From an uncultured Lachnospiraceae bacterium (GTDB taxonomy: Bacteria; Bacillota; Clostridia; Lachnospirales; Lachnospiraceae): DNA of 34,370 nucleotides. Made by a program: the position numbers and the translations under genes. The notes below the pieces were generated by a model. The model saw only the letters and a program-made list of their open reading frames with translations. It did no database searches and had not been told where the DNA came from. The stretch lies in NCBI GenBank assembly GCA_946537305.1, contig CAMNFR010000024.1, positions 1 to 34,370 of the forward strand. Direction: 5' to 3'. Below, in pieces: positions 34,309 to 34,370 of this stretch (position 1 is the first letter of the stretch; each line of letters opens with the position of its first letter).

Positions 34309-34363
34309 TTGTCAACCGCATTTTCTCACAAGAGTATACATTCGAGCCGTCCGATTGTCAACC
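34309..34363 (-). promoter_or_regulatory. repeated BirA-like half-sites upstream of bioB
   Basis: The 9-mer GGTTGACAA (minus strand) occurs at 34363-34355, overlapping the -35, and at 34317-34309 in the leader. It resembles one arm of the Firmicutes BirA operator (TTGTTAACC ... GGTTAACAA). The opposite arm of the upstream copy, if present, would lie beyond the window end. Confidence 0.45.
34333..34361 (-). promoter_or_regulatory. sigma-A-type promoter of bioB-bioY
   Basis: Read on the minus strand: TTGACA (34361-34356), a 17-base spacer, TATACT (34338-34333). The leader to the bioB ATG is about 50 bases. Confidence 0.85.
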
Positions 34364-34370
34364 TTTTTCT

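Overview
This 34 kb window is typical of a Gram-positive, low-to-mid GC Clostridia chromosome, most like a Lachnospiraceae member; no species can be named from the sequence. The signs are a SpoVB/MurJ-type flippase, a long-form HPF, a BmrU-type lipid kinase, SecA with a C-terminal SEC-C zinc motif, a MutY with the Cys-X7-Cys spacing I recall from clostridial homologues, purine-rich ribosome binding sites, sigma-A-type promoters with 17-base spacers, and tRNA genes without an encoded CCA. It is mostly core chromosome. I see no transposase, prophage, CRISPR array or rRNA.

Layout. (1) 1-540: three minus-strand tRNA genes (Ser-GGA, Ser-TGA, Gly-GCC) with two strong promoters and a terminator. (2) 584-5619: a minus-strand operon of DUF1015 protein, SpoVB/MurJ-like flippase, mutY and a YegS/BmrU lipid kinase. 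(3) 5643-10247: a plus-strand dlt-like operon of adenylation enzyme, carrier protein, MBOAT acyltransferase and SGNH-type membrane protein. It has a palindrome on its promoter and a stable hairpin at the predicted mRNA 5' end, and it converges on an AraC-family regulator. (4) 11222-25793: a long minus-strand housekeeping block read secA, prfB (with programmed +1 frameshift), hom, hairpin, tex, tsaE, tsaB, rimI, rnz, tsaD, ygiQ-like radical SAM, M24 peptidase and a COG2426 membrane protein. Many genes overlap by 4-8 bases. (5) 25794-26440: a gene-free region holding two imperfect inverted copies of a ~130-base repeat with a conserved hairpin. (6) 26441-28766: hpf and, convergently, an NlpC/P60 cell-wall hydrolase with a ~92-residue acidic linker. 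(7) 28877-32691: a class I aminotransferase, an ADP-ribosylglycohydrolase and a divergent MFS transporter. (8) 32741-34363: bioB-bioY with repeated BirA-like half-sites at the right edge.

How the genes relate. The tsaE/tsaB/tsaD trio (t6A modification), rimI and rnz (tRNA 3' maturation) form one translationally coupled unit. The tRNAs at the left edge lack CCA and are the substrate type that needs RNase Z. The dlt-like cassette has every part needed to activate an amino acid, load it on a carrier and move it to an extracytoplasmic acceptor. Its MBOAT looks AlgI-like, its adenylation domain lacks the cysteine typical of DltA and its carrier ends unlike DltC, so its cargo may not be D-alanine.

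The strongest candidates for something undescribed are the dlt-like cassette and the inverted repeat pair between secA and hpf.
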